The notes under the pieces are model-generated. The model was given only the letters and a program-made list of their open reading frames with translations, was not told the DNA's origin and made no database searches. Positions 1 to 8,014 of a stretch of 64,000 nt of DNA are shown here, one piece after another; within the stretch, counting starts at the first letter, position 1, and each line of letters begins with the position of its first letter. Source of the DNA: Clostridiales bacterium (GTDB lineage: Bacteria > Bacillota > Clostridia > Oscillospirales > Acutalibacteraceae); NCBI GenBank assembly GCA_019415945.1, contig DXYF01000028.1, positions 176,845 through 240,844 on the forward strand, in the 5' to 3' direction. A program made the translations under genes and the position numbers.

Positions 1-209
1 TCCTGTTTTATCATGAGATAATTATAGCTTTGCGTCACCTCGTTGTAAGGTTCGGTTTCGGTTACATCTGAGCTTGACATTGTTGACTGCTCGGTTTCAG
101 ACTGCGTAGTTTGAAGCTGTGATGATTCAAGATTTTTGCAGGAAACAAAACTCACTGCAAACATACAGGAAACAGACACGCAAAGTACAGCTTTTATTAA
201 CCGTGACAA
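1..209 (-). CDS. Putative lipoprotein, N-terminal part only
   Basis: The reading frame opens at a TTG codon, six bases after a good AGGGTG ribosome binding site, and runs off the left edge of the window with no stop. The first 24 residues are a basic then hydrophobic signal peptide ending in SFVSC, which fits a lipobox with the cysteine as the lipidated residue. What follows is a Ser/Thr/Gln/Glu-rich linker, as in many clostridial lipoproteins. The mature domain lies outside the window, so no function can be given. The start is 12 bases after the pcrA stop and could be co-transcribed with it. An ATG within the signal peptide (VSCMFAV) is a poorer start because it would cut off the charged N-region. 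Confidence 0.6.
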   Translation of the reverse strand, partial: MSRLIKAVLCVSVSCMFAVSFVSCKNLESSQLQTTQSETEQSTMSSSDVTETEPYNEVTQSYNYLMIKQ

Positions 210-221
210 AATAATCACCCT

Positions 222-2459
222 TTACAATTTTTCCATTTTGCAGAAATTTGACATAAGTCTTTTTGTTCCTACCTTATCAAATGATATTTCAAGCATAGTA
301 TCATTTCCCATTTTTTCGGTGCTGATAATCATTCCCTTGCCGAACACCTTATGAAGCACACAGTCGCCTACGCTGTAAACTTCCGAGCTTTTAGCATCAG
401 GCTTTTTATATGCAGAAAAGCTGTTTACCGAATAGTTTGACTTTGAAGTACCGCTGACAGAAACAGAATTTGACGGAGACGACGAAGCACTTGCTTTTGA
501 CAGGTATTTATTTTCTCCGGTATACTCTAACAGCTCTTTAGGAATTTCATTTACAAATCGTGACGCCTTATTGTGTGTTGTTGAGCCGAATAACATTCTT
601 GATCTCGTTTTTGTGAGATAAAGCTTTTCTTTAGCTCTTGTTATTCCGACATAAGCAAGTCTGCGTTCTTCGTTTAATTCATCAGGATTCATAATGGTTG
701 CAATAGACGGAAAAACGCCGTCCTCCATACCTGCAATGAATACAACGGGAAACTCAAGACCTTTTGCACTGTGCATAGTCATCATAACACAGGTGTCTGC
801 CTGTGCGTCGTAATTATCAATATCTGTTTGAAGTGATATTTCCTCAAGAAAAGCAGAAAGAGTGGCTTCTTCAGCATAATCCTGCTCGAACTTGATTATA
901 TTTGAGGAAAGCTCCTCGATATTTTCAATTCTTACTTCGGCATTATCCTTTTCCTTTTTGAGATAGGCTTCATAATCTGTATGCTCGATTATTAGATTGT
1001 ATAATTCTGCAAGAGAATAATCGCCGCTTTGCTCTGCTTCGATTAAGTCGTCAATAAGATTTGTAAAGGCTTTAAGCTTTGCAGCCGAGCGTGAAAGCTT
1101 GGGAAAGTTCTCGGCATTCTTGATAACGGTATAAATGCTCTCTCCCAATCCCGATGCAATTTCCGAAGCATACGCAACGGTTGCCGCACCGATAGAACGC
1201 TTGGGAACATTAATTATTCTGCTTATTCTTACATCGTCGTGCGGATTGTTGATAACCTGCAAATACGCAACCATATCACGGATTTCTTCACGGTCATAGA
1301 ATCTGTGACCGCCTATTACCCTATGCGGTATTCCGCTTCTCGAAAGAGCCTGTTCAACAGCGTTTGACTGTGCATTCATTCTGTAAAGCACGGCATAATC
1401 CGAAAAATTCCTGCCCTTTGCAACACCGTCAAGGATAGTCTTTGCAATAAACGCCGCCTCATCTCTTTCGGTTTCACAGGTCCGCACTTCAATTTTTTCA
1501 CCTTTTGAATTTTCTGTCCAAAGGGTCTTTCCTTTTCTCATCGTGTTGTTTGAAATAACACCGTTTGCTGCGTCAAGAATATTTTGCGTGCTTCGGTAAT
1601 TTTGTTCAAGGCGGATAATTTTGGCACCTTTAAAGGTATTTTCAAACGAGAGGATATTTTCTATTGTTGCACCTCTGAACTTATAGATGCTTTGGTCATC
1701 ATCTCCGACAACACAAATATTTCCGTATTTGCCTGCCAGCATACTGACAAACTTGTACTGTACTTTGTTTGTATCCTGGTACTCATCTACCATTATATAT
1801 TTAAACTGATTTTGATAATATTCAAGTATTTCGGGACACTTTTCAAAAAGCAAAACTGTATTTGAAAGCATATCGTCAAAATCCATAGCGTCGGCTGTTT
1901 TAAGCCGAGTCTGATAAATTTCATAAGCCTTTGCTATTGACGCTTTACGGCTGTCAAATTCTGCTTCTTTGAGCATTTGCTCAGGGCTTTTCATCTCGTC
2001 CTTTGCCTTTGAAATTTCGGAAAGAATCTTTTTTGCAGGCAAAATTTTTTCGTCGATATGAAGCTGTTTGAGAATATCTTTAATGAGCTTTTTTTGATCG
2101 TCGGTGCCGTAAACGGTAAAATGGCTTGTATAGCCTATTCTGTCACCGTACCTACGCAAAATTCTTGCACAGGTTGAGTGAAAGGTAGCAGCCCAAATGT
2201 CAGCTCCTCCCTCAGGAACCGCATCACAAATTCGCTCTTTAAGCTCTCCTGCCGCTTTATTGGTAAAAGTAATCGCAAGAATCTGCCACGGCTTGCAAAG
2301 CTGTGACTGAAGTATGTACGCAATTCTGTTTACGAGAACAGTAGTTTTTCCCGACCCTGCACCTGCAAGTATAAGCAAAGGACCTTCTGTTGTAAAAACA
2401 GCCTGCTGCTGCATATTGTTCATATGTGAAAAGTTTTTTTGAATGTCGGTTTGATTCAT
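222..2459 (-). CDS. pcrA: ATP-dependent DNA helicase PcrA/UvrD (superfamily 1A)
   Basis: This is a 3'-5' DNA helicase for repair and rolling-circle or plasmid replication, and for removing recombinase or RNA polymerase from DNA. Visible motifs are the Q motif near the N-terminus, Walker A LAGAGSGKTT at about residues 32-41, Walker B VDEYQDTN near 223, GDDDQSIYKFRGA (motif III), the motif IV arginine in LEQNYRS, and MTMHSAKGLEFPVVF and YVGITRAKEKLYL (motifs V and VI). The length of 745 aa is typical, and the C-terminal tail ends in a tudor-like segment (VGDCVLHKVFGKG) as in PcrA. The ATG chosen begins MNQTDIQ and sits ten bases after AGAGG; the frame stays open 15 codons upstream, but that extension looks non-coding. 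Confidence 0.96.
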   Translation of the reverse strand: MNQTDIQKNFSHMNNMQQQAVFTTEGPLLILAGAGSGKTTVLVNRIAYILQSQLCKPWQILAITFTNKAAGELKERICDAVPEGGADIWAATFHSTCARILRRYGDRIGYTSHFTVYGTDDQKKLIKDILKQLHIDEKILPAKKILSEISKAKDEMKSPEQMLKEAEFDSRKASIAKAYEIYQTRLKTADAMDFDDMLSNTVLLFEKCPEILEYYQNQFKYIMVDEYQDTNKVQYKFVSMLAGKYGNICVVGDDDQSIYKFRGATIENILSFENTFKGAKIIRLEQNYRSTQNILDAANGVISNNTMRKGKTLWTENSKGEKIEVRTCETERDEAAFIAKTILDGVAKGRNFSDYAVLYRMNAQSNAVEQALSRSGIPHRVIGGHRFYDREEIRDMVAYLQVINNPHDDVRISRIINVPKRSIGAATVAYASEIASGLGESIYTVIKNAENFPKLSRSAAKLKAFTNLIDDLIEAEQSGDYSLAELYNLIIEHTDYEAYLKKEKDNAEVRIENIEELSSNIIKFEQDYAEEATLSAFLEEISLQTDIDNYDAQADTCVMMTMHSAKGLEFPVVFIAGMEDGVFPSIATIMNPDELNEERRLAYVGITRAKEKLYLTKTRSRMLFGSTTHNKASRFVNEIPKELLEYTGENKYLSKASASSSPSNSVSVSGTSKSNYSVNSFSAYKKPDAKSSEVYSVGDCVLHKVFGKGMIISTEKMGNDTMLEISFDKVGTKRLMSNFCKMEKL

Positions 2460-2511
2460 AATTTTCATGCCTCTGTTATAAACTTTGTAAATTATTTTTA
2501 ACAAACAAAAC

Positions 2512-2534
2512 GGGCGAACAGTCAGTGTCCGCCC
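2512..2534 (-). terminator. Rho-independent terminator after the DUF4358 lipoprotein
   Basis: Read on the minus strand this is an 8-bp stem (GGGCGGAC with GTTCGCCC, one G-U pair) with a 7-base loop, followed by GTTTTGTTTGTT. It lies just after the stop of the lipoprotein gene and before pcrA. The same stem sequence recurs after pfkA. Confidence 0.75.
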
Positions 2535-2555
2535 ATCAATATTCGGGAAACCGAA

Positions 2556-3014
2556 TTATTTTAAGTAATCGTAAAAGACCTCAAGCATTTTAGGACCCTC
2601 GTCTGCCACAATCATCGTAACATAGTTACCGTCCTTTGTCACCTTGCAAGCCTGAACCATTGAAAGCTTATCGGGAGTGTAGGATGAATACTGATTGATA
2701 ATTGCATTGTATCTGGTAGTAAGTGCTGATTCAACTCTGCCTGCCGCATCGGAATCTACAGCCTCAACAAGCACAATTTCAACAGGAGCGTCGTTGTTCG
2801 AGTCAATTTCCGCAGCAAACTGCTTTACATCATCAGCCTCAATGCTGTAGTACTGATTTAACTTATCAACATCCTCAAGTTTTTGAAGAGAGAGGCTGAA
2901 ATCGGAATTTATTTTGTTCATAACCTCTGAAAGGTCAACTGACTTTGCTCCGCAGCCTGTGAGAGCGGTAAAACAAAGAGCAAATGTTATAACAAGCGAA
3001 ACGATTTTTTTCAT
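2556..3014 (-). CDS. DUF4358 family lipoprotein
   Basis: The 152-residue product starts MKKIVSLVITFALCFTALTGC, a lipoprotein signal peptide whose lipobox LTGC predicts lipidation of Cys21 and anchoring on the outer face of the membrane. The mature part has the layout I associate with DUF4358: an N-terminal helix, a segment like YYSIEADDVKQF, an EIVLVEA strand with a following DAAGRVESALTTRY helix, and a closing KVTKDGNYVTMIVADE strand pair. The function of the family is not known. A GAGGAGAGG ribosome binding site precedes the ATG, and the upstream hairpin behind tRNA-Pro suggests either its own promoter or read-through from the tRNA unit. Confidence 0.8.
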   Translation of the reverse strand: MKKIVSLVITFALCFTALTGCGAKSVDLSEVMNKINSDFSLSLQKLEDVDKLNQYYSIEADDVKQFAAEIDSNNDAPVEIVLVEAVDSDAAGRVESALTTRYNAIINQYSSYTPDKLSMVQACKVTKDGNYVTMIVADEGPKMLEVFYDYLK

Positions 3015-3038
3015 AAAAACCTCTCCTCATGATAAAAG

Positions 3039-3069
3039 TTAACGCCGAACAATACAAGCTCGGCGTTAA
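3039..3069 (-). terminator. Hairpin terminator after tRNA-Pro
   Basis: A perfect 10-bp stem (TTAACGCCGA and its complement) with an 11-base loop lies directly after the tRNA-Pro 3' end on the minus strand and is followed by CTTTTATC. The T tract is short, so partial read-through into the lipoprotein gene, whose Shine-Dalgarno begins about ten bases later, is possible. Confidence 0.6.
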
Positions 3070-3073
3070 GTTG

Positions 3074-3150
3074 TGGTCGAGGTGACAAGATTCGAACTTG
3101 CGACCCCATCGTCCCGAACGATGTGCGCTACCAAACTGCGCTACACCTCG
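3074..3150 (-). tRNA. tRNA-Pro (anticodon CGG)
   Basis: The cloverleaf is complete: 7-bp acceptor stem CGAGGTG/CACCTCG, D arm with GCGC stems, anticodon stem CATCG/CGATG enclosing the loop TTCGGGA, T arm with GTTCGAATC, and an encoded CCA end. The loop gives anticodon CGG, which reads CCG proline codons. It is the second of two tRNAs transcribed from one strong promoter. Confidence 0.96.
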
Positions 3151-3161
3151 AAGTTAAAAAC

Positions 3162-3180
3162 AGCCCCGAGTAACGGGGCT
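3162..3180 (-). terminator. Hairpin between tRNA-Gln and tRNA-Pro
   Basis: On the minus strand this is a GC-rich 7-bp stem (AGCCCCG/CGGGGCT) with a 5-base loop followed by GTTTTTAAC. It lies immediately after tRNA-Gln, so it may reduce transcription of tRNA-Pro relative to tRNA-Gln or guide 3' processing. No separate promoter for tRNA-Pro is visible in the short gap. Confidence 0.6.
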
Positions 3181-3183
3181 ATT

Positions 3184-3257
3184 TGGCTGTGGAATAGGGA
3201 TTCGAACCCCAACAAACAGAGTCAGAGTCTGTCGTGCTACCGTTACACTATTCCACA
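3184..3257 (-). tRNA. tRNA-Gln (anticodon CTG)
   Basis: Acceptor stem TGTGGAA/TTCCACA, discriminator G73 as usual for tRNA-Gln, D stem GTG/CAC, anticodon stem ACAGA/TCTGT with loop CTCTGAC, T loop TTCGAAT, and an encoded CCA end. The anticodon CTG reads CAG. It is the first transcribed gene of the pair, 34 bases after a consensus -10 element. Confidence 0.96.
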
Positions 3258-3290
3258 AGATCTGTGAGCACTCTCCGTGCAACGATAGTT

Positions 3291-3319
3291 ATTATATGAC
3301 ATTCAGTTTAAAATGTCAA
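3291..3319 (-). promoter_or_regulatory. Sigma-A type promoter of the tRNA pair
   Basis: Minus-strand TTGACA and TATAAT with an exact 17-bp spacer, both matching consensus, are placed just upstream of tRNA-Gln, as expected for a strongly expressed stable-RNA unit. Confidence 0.85.
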
Positions 3320-3337
3320 GGGTTTTTGAAAAATTTT

Positions 3338-4324
3338 TCATTTTTTTCTTACTCTTATATCGCTGCCGATAAAATCAAGCTTTTCTGCGTTGCCTATGAT
3401 TCGGGACACAAACCGCTCTGAATATATTTTTTCAAGCTCATGAAGATTAAGATTGGTATTAACTATAACCGGCTTACCCGCAAGTATTCGTGAATTAAAA
3501 ATATTATACATTTCCGATACCGAAAACTGAGTGTGAAACTCTGTTCCGAGGTCATCAACAATTAATAAATCACATTCGAGCAGCATATCATTTATCGGGT
3601 CGCCGTCGCTTTTTGAAAAGAAATCTTTTTCAAGCCTGTGTGCAAGAGAAGGTGCGGACACATATATTACTCCGAAACCTTTTTTGATAACTTCATTTGC
3701 TATGGCAAGAGAAAGGTGTGTTTTTCCGAGTCCCGTCTTACCTTTCATAAATATACTGTTAGAATTTTGTGAAAAATTTTCAGCGTAATTTTTGCAGTAA
3801 TTAAGTACTTTACTCATATGAGCATTGGGAGATATATTCGTTTCCGAATCCCGTGATTTATCATAGTATTCAAGGCTGAAAGTATCAAATGTGGAGAGCG
3901 ACAAAGGTGCCGTTCTGTTAAGTTCCTCACAGGCACATAAGATAAGTGCTTGTTTTAAGCAAGAACAAACTACGGTTTTGCCGTTTTCTTCGTAATAACC
4001 CGTATCATTGCACTTCTTACAGGTGTATGCGGGTTCAAAAACATTTTCACTGTAGCCGTTTGACTTTAAAAGTTCCGACAGTTCCTTTTGCATAGAAAGA
4101 TTGCTGTCACGAAGCTTTTCCATTTGCTCGGCAATGTCCTTTCCGCTTAAAACAGCCCTTGCAACTGCAATTCCCGAATAAGAAATTTCTTTTTCAAGTT
4201 CTTTTGCTCTGGGCAGTTTTTTATAAATTTCTTCCCTACGCTTTTCAGCGGCCTTTTCAGCCCTTAATCGTCTTTCAAACAGCTTATCCGCAGCCGCTTT
4301 ATATACACTGCTGCTGTATCCCAT
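3338..4324 (-). CDS. DnaC/DnaI-type helicase loader ATPase
   Basis: AAA+ ATPase that loads the replicative helicase onto DNA during initiation and restart. The 328-aa protein has a basic N-terminal helical region, a zinc-binding element around residues 102-120 (CKKCNDTGYY...CSC) typical of DnaI, Walker A MKGKTGLGKTHL near residue 197, Walker B LLIVDDLGTE near 255, and a sensor region VIVNTNLNLHEL. An arginine finger candidate lies in SERFVSRI. The gene follows the DnaD-domain gene by 14 bases, so the two are one operon; in Bacillus the DnaB/DnaD and DnaI proteins act together in the same loading step. Whether it is the only loader in this genome cannot be told. Confidence 0.9.
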   Translation of the reverse strand: MGYSSSVYKAAADKLFERRLRAEKAAEKRREEIYKKLPRAKELEKEISYSGIAVARAVLSGKDIAEQMEKLRDSNLSMQKELSELLKSNGYSENVFEPAYTCKKCNDTGYYEENGKTVVCSCLKQALILCACEELNRTAPLSLSTFDTFSLEYYDKSRDSETNISPNAHMSKVLNYCKNYAENFSQNSNSIFMKGKTGLGKTHLSLAIANEVIKKGFGVIYVSAPSLAHRLEKDFFSKSDGDPINDMLLECDLLIVDDLGTEFHTQFSVSEMYNIFNSRILAGKPVIVNTNLNLHELEKIYSERFVSRIIGNAEKLDFIGSDIRVRKK

Positions 4325-4338
4325 ATAATCACCTCATA

Positions 4339-5373
4339 CTAAAAATCATCAAGGGTGTTGATTTTCTCAAGCTCGTCAATATCATATGAGCTTTTTCTCT
4401 TAACCTGCTTTTGCGGGGATTTTTCAAATTCGGCAAGCTCATTTAGATTTTTTATTCCGTTACTGTTCCATCGCTTTAAAATTCCGTCAATATAGTTGAA
4501 TTTCATAGTCCCCTTGCTGTCTACGCAACGCTCATACGCTTCACGGAGCATTTCTGTAGAAAATTTCCAGTCTTCAACCCATTTTTGGCTGTATTCAAGC
4601 TGTTTTTTCGTCGGGGAACCCGTATTATTAATTCCAAACGCTGATGACACCTTCGAAAAGCTTGCATTCATCTGTTTTATTCTTCTGATTTTCGCGTCAG
4701 CCGCCTCAAGCGAATTTACTCCCTCGTCAGCCCAGCCGATGCCTATTTTTTCAATCGCACGCATATTGCCCTTGTCAATACTTACGCAGTACTGAATTAA
4801 CATCAGAATAACATCAACAGCTAAACCGCAGGTATCTTTCAGCATGAGCAAGGTCGATATATCTGAATTTGAAAGAGTTTTTCCGAGTGCCGACTGAGCC
4901 TCGCCTACCAAAATTTTAAGTTCCTCGTCAACTGCAAGCCGCTGTGATGTAAAAAAATAATCCGGCTTTTGCGGGCGTGTAACCGTAAATCGGTTTCTTT
5001 GAACCTCTACATCATTTGAAATTTCTTGGACAGTTTCTTTGTGAATTTGTTCGTTTTTACTGTCTGCTGAATCATCTGCAAAATCTTCGGTATCCGATGA
5101 AAAAGAATCAGCACTTGCGGGTGTGTATGTATCTGAATCCTTATGTAGTATTCCGATACTGACCCAATAGTCAACTGCTTCGGGAATATCGGTTTGATTT
5201 ACGCCGGTGCAGAGCGATATTTCTCCTTCTGACAGCTCTTTTCCGCTGTTTCTTAAAATACAAAGCAAAACTTTTAACTTTACTCCGTCGGCAAATTTCA
5301 GCCCGTTATCTACAACTGCAGACGGAACCGCAAAAACCGAATTCCATGCACCGAGATTTATTTTGATTGACAT
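4339..5373 (-). CDS. DnaD domain protein, replication initiation
   Basis: Helicase-loading and primosome protein of low-GC Gram-positives. The 344-aa product has an N-terminal winged-helix-like domain (about residues 20-85, LKVLLCILRNSGKELSEGEI), a Ser/Asp/Glu-rich linker (about 85-130), a DDBH2-like helical domain with SALGKTLSNSDISTLLML at about 160-235, and a second one at about 250-310 ending in the family signature FNYIDGILKRW. That YxxxILxxW motif is a hallmark of DnaD C-terminal domains. It is the first gene of a two-gene operon with the AAA+ loader. The ATG follows AAAGGATG by eight bases. DnaB-like proteins share these domains, so the exact counterpart in Bacillus is uncertain. Confidence 0.88.
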   Translation of the reverse strand: MSIKINLGAWNSVFAVPSAVVDNGLKFADGVKLKVLLCILRNSGKELSEGEISLCTGVNQTDIPEAVDYWVSIGILHKDSDTYTPASADSFSSDTEDFADDSADSKNEQIHKETVQEISNDVEVQRNRFTVTRPQKPDYFFTSQRLAVDEELKILVGEAQSALGKTLSNSDISTLLMLKDTCGLAVDVILMLIQYCVSIDKGNMRAIEKIGIGWADEGVNSLEAADAKIRRIKQMNASFSKVSSAFGINNTGSPTKKQLEYSQKWVEDWKFSTEMLREAYERCVDSKGTMKFNYIDGILKRWNSNGIKNLNELAEFEKSPQKQVKRKSSYDIDELEKINTLDDF

Positions 5374-5450
5374 ACTATCTACATCCTTTGTTTCACTTAG
5401 TATAACACATGATTAAATATTTCAAAATATAAAAATAGAATTATATAGAT

Positions 5451-5468
5451 TTTTTTAATGAAATGTGT
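5451..5468. repeat. Left copy of an 18-bp direct repeat
   Basis: TTTTTTAATGAAATGTGT is found here and again 529 bp to the right, close to the ligA stop codon. The two copies bracket the TSCPD gene and the small membrane protein gene. This copy lies in the region where the TSCPD promoter would be expected. Confidence 0.6.
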
Positions 5469-5504
5469 TAATATAATGTAAAAATAAAGAAAGAAGACGA
5501 TATT

Positions 5505-5759
5505 ATGACACACATTTATACTCCGCACGGTGTTTGCTCAAGACAAATGAAAGTAGAGCTTGATGAAAGCGGCGTGATAACCAACTGTGAAATTATAGGC
5601 GGATGTGCAGGAAACACAATGGGAATATGCGAGCTTGTTAAAGGAATGAATGCTGAGGACGCGATAAAAAGAATGAAAGGCATTGATTGCAGAATGAGGG
5701 GCACTTCCTGCCCCGACCAACTTGCTCATGCACTTGAAGAGGCAATGGAAAAAATCTGA
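5505..5759 (+). CDS. TSCPD domain protein (TIGR03905-like)
   Basis: A complete 84-residue protein with the features of the small TSCPD family: an N-terminal YTPHGVCSRQM segment, a central GGCAGNTMGICELVKGM block and a C-terminal GTSCPDQLAHAL motif that gives the domain its name. Four cysteines (positions 11, 36, 44 and about 66-71) suggest a metal or redox site; related domains occur at the end of some class II ribonucleotide reductases. The stand-alone function is not known to me. It is the only plus-strand gene between minus-strand dnaD and ligA, has a GAAAGAAG-type ribosome binding site and is bracketed by the 18-bp repeat. Confidence 0.85.
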   Translation: MTHIYTPHGVCSRQMKVELDESGVITNCEIIGGCAGNTMGICELVKGMNAEDAIKRMKGIDCRMRGTSCPDQLAHALEEAMEKI

Positions 5760-5760
5760 T

Positions 5761-5925
5761 TTATTTTTTGTTGTTTGCTTTGTTGATGAATATTACAAGC
5801 CGAGGCTTGATGTTTTTAATTTTTGATATTTTATTATCTATAAGCCATCTCATAAAAACCGAAAAAGCAACGGCAAGAAGTGCAAACAAAGAAATAAAGC
5901 CGATAATAATTAAAAATACAAACAT
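5761..5925 (-). CDS. Small single-span membrane protein (54 aa)
   Basis: I do not recognise a family. The product starts MFVFLIIIGF, has one hydrophobic segment (about residues 2-24) and a basic C-terminus rich in Lys and Ile (DNKISKIKNIKPR). The ATG chosen is nine bases after AAGG; two upstream in-frame ATGs have no ribosome binding site. The AAGGAT element lies in the arm of a 14-bp inverted repeat, so translation may depend on RNA folding. It lies downstream of ligA on the same strand and converges tail to tail with the TSCPD gene (one base between stops). Being short and lacking a known homologue, it could also be chance. Confidence 0.45.
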   Translation of the reverse strand: MFVFLIIIGFISLFALLAVAFSVFMRWLIDNKISKIKNIKPRLVIFINKANNKK

Positions 5926-5932
5926 AAAAAAC

Positions 5933-5974
5933 ATCCTTACATTTATATGATACACTCATTATAAATGTAAGGAT
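5933..5974. repeat. 14-bp inverted repeat, possible terminator or translational switch
   Basis: Two perfect 14-bp arms (ATCCTTACATTTAT and its complement) are separated by a 14-base loop. On the minus strand the hairpin follows the ligA stop and is followed by GTTTTTT, so it can end the ligA transcript; on the plus strand it is followed by TTGTATTTTTT. Its distal minus-strand arm also carries the Shine-Dalgarno of the small membrane protein. Confidence 0.65.
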
Positions 5975-5979
5975 TTGTA

Positions 5980-5997
5980 TTTTTTAATGAAATGTGT
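5980..5997. repeat. Right copy of the 18-bp direct repeat
   Basis: Exact copy of the TTTTTTAATGAAATGTGT element found upstream of the TSCPD gene, ending three bases before the ligA stop codon (plus-strand order). Confidence 0.6.
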
Positions 5998-6000
5998 AGA

Positions 6001-7989
6001 TTATTTTGATGTATCAAGCATTTGTTTAAATTCTTCCTCGGAAATAATCGAAACACCCAGCGTCTGAGCCTTTGTAAGTTTGCTGCCGGCATCCTCTCCC
6101 GCAAGCACATAAGATGTCTTTTTTGAAACGGAGGAGCTTGTTTTTCCGCCGTTTTCTTCGATAAGTTTAGACGCTTCACTTCGTTTCATTGTAGGAAGAG
6201 TACCAGTAAGCACAAATGTCATTCCCTCAAACACACCGCCTGACGGTTTTGCCAGCGATGACGCCGTATTAATACCCAGCTTTTTAAAATCATCTATCAG
6301 CTCTTTAGTGCTTTCAAGAGAAAAATAATTTTCAAGGCTCAACGCCATGACCGAACCGAAACCGTCGATTTCTTCAAAATCCGACGCTTTGGCATTTATT
6401 ATCTCATCAATATCGGCAAACTTTTGGCACAAAAGCTTTGCTGCCTTTAACCCGATATTTCTTATTCCGAGTGCAAAAACAAGTCGGTATAAATCATTTT
6501 GTTTTGATTTTGACAAAGAATTTATAAGATTATTTGCTGATTTTTCAGCCATTCTTTCAAGGCCGGAAATTTCATCTGCATTAAGTCTGTATAGGTCGGC
6601 AGGTGACTTTACAAGTCCCTCTTTGACAAGCTGTTCGAGGACGGCAGGTCCCAGCCCGTCGATATCCATAGCATCTCTTGCAACAAAATGAATCAAATGA
6701 CGCATAAGCTGTGCAGGACAGTCCGTGTTGGTGCAACGCACGGCAGCCTCTCCCTCTTCCTGCAAAACGGGACCGCCGCAGGACGGGCATATTGTCGGAA
6801 ATTTAAAAGGCTCAAAGCCGTCTGAATGTTCCTTAACGCACAATACTTCGGGGATTATCTCCCCTGCTTTTCTTATTATGACGGTGTCGCCTACGCAAAT
6901 TCCCTTTTCTTCAATAAAATCCTTATTGTGCAGAGTAGCTCTGCTTACGGTTGTTCCGGCAAGCAAAACAGGTTCAAAATTGCCTACGGGAGTCAGCACG
7001 CCTGTTCTGCCGACATTAATTTCAATGCTTAAAAGCTTTGTCGGCTTTTCTTCGGGCGGATACTTGTAAGCCTCTGCCCATTTCGGATACTTTGCAGTGC
7101 TGCCAAGTAAGCCTCTTGTCGCAAAGCTATTTACCTTAACAACAGCACCGTCAATGGCGTAATCAAATTCTCCCCTCATATTTCCGATACGCTCAATTTC
7201 GGAAATAACATCTTCTATATTATCATAGACATTATAAAAAGCCGTTGGAAAACCGAGCTGAGTCAGGTAATTTAAACTTTCGCTGTGACTTGAAAGTTCT
7301 TTTCCTTTTATTTGCTGAACATTAAAAACAAAAATATCAAGCTTTCGCTGTGCGGTAATCCTTGCATCTTTTTGCCGAAGCGACCCTGCTGCGGCGTTAC
7401 GCGGATTTTTAAAGGTTTTCTCTTCGTTTTCTTCCTGCTTTTTTGTAAGCTCTTCAAAGCTCTTAAACGACATATAAACCTCTCCCCTGACCTCAAGGTA
7501 TTCGGGAGCGTTTGAAATACGCTTAGGCAGACTTTTAACGGTCATCAGATTATCCGTTACATCTTCACCCGTAATACCGTCGCCTCGGGTTGACCCACGC
7601 ACAAAAACGCCGTTTTTGTATTCACAGGAAACAGACAAACCGTCAAATTTAGGCTCGACAACATACTCAATATCTGAAGAAATTTCTCTTACTCTGCGGT
7701 CAAAGTCACGCAGCTCATCATGAGAAAAACTGTCATGCAGACTTTCCATAACAACCGCATGAGTTACGGGTGAGAATTTTTCGCCTGCACTGCCGCCTAC
7801 TTTGTTTGTCGGCGATAAGGGGGATTTTAAATCGGGATAAAGCTGTTCAAGATTTTCCAGTTCTCTCAACAGCTTATCATATTCAAAATCCGATATTTCA
7901 GGTTCGTCCATATTGTAATACAGATTATTGTGGTATTCAAGCAATTTTGTAAGCTCATTTATTCGGTTTTTTGCCGTTATAACATCCAT
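6001..7989 (-). CDS. ligA: NAD+-dependent DNA ligase LigA
   Basis: Seals nicks in DNA using NAD+, essential for Okazaki fragment joining and repair. The 662-aa protein has the Ia domain that binds NMN (YYNMDEPEISDFEYDKL), the adenylation motif with catalytic lysine EPKFDGLS near residue 115, the OB fold starting after the VNVGRTGVLTPV motif, a four-cysteine zinc finger at about 400-425 (CPSCGG...CTNTDCPAQ), helix-hairpin-helix repeats (IDGLGPAVLEQL, GIRNIGLKAAKLL, IDGFGSVMALSL) and a C-terminal BRCT domain from about 585. Length and order match the family. It lies 25 bases after the HD gene and is probably co-transcribed with it. Confidence 0.98.
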   Translation of the reverse strand: MDVITAKNRINELTKLLEYHNNLYYNMDEPEISDFEYDKLLRELENLEQLYPDLKSPLSPTNKVGGSAGEKFSPVTHAVVMESLHDSFSHDELRDFDRRVREISSDIEYVVEPKFDGLSVSCEYKNGVFVRGSTRGDGITGEDVTDNLMTVKSLPKRISNAPEYLEVRGEVYMSFKSFEELTKKQEENEEKTFKNPRNAAAGSLRQKDARITAQRKLDIFVFNVQQIKGKELSSHSESLNYLTQLGFPTAFYNVYDNIEDVISEIERIGNMRGEFDYAIDGAVVKVNSFATRGLLGSTAKYPKWAEAYKYPPEEKPTKLLSIEINVGRTGVLTPVGNFEPVLLAGTTVSRATLHNKDFIEEKGICVGDTVIIRKAGEIIPEVLCVKEHSDGFEPFKFPTICPSCGGPVLQEEGEAAVRCTNTDCPAQLMRHLIHFVARDAMDIDGLGPAVLEQLVKEGLVKSPADLYRLNADEISGLERMAEKSANNLINSLSKSKQNDLYRLVFALGIRNIGLKAAKLLCQKFADIDEIINAKASDFEEIDGFGSVMALSLENYFSLESTKELIDDFKKLGINTASSLAKPSGGVFEGMTFVLTGTLPTMKRSEASKLIEENGGKTSSSVSKKTSYVLAGEDAGSKLTKAQTLGVSIISEEEFKQMLDTSK

Positions 7990-8014
7990 ATTCTACTCCG
8001 TAAATTTTTATATC

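Noticed and set aside
3073..3267. An open frame of 64 codons on the plus strand.
   Set aside because: It is the complement of the two tRNA genes, a common source of false proteins.
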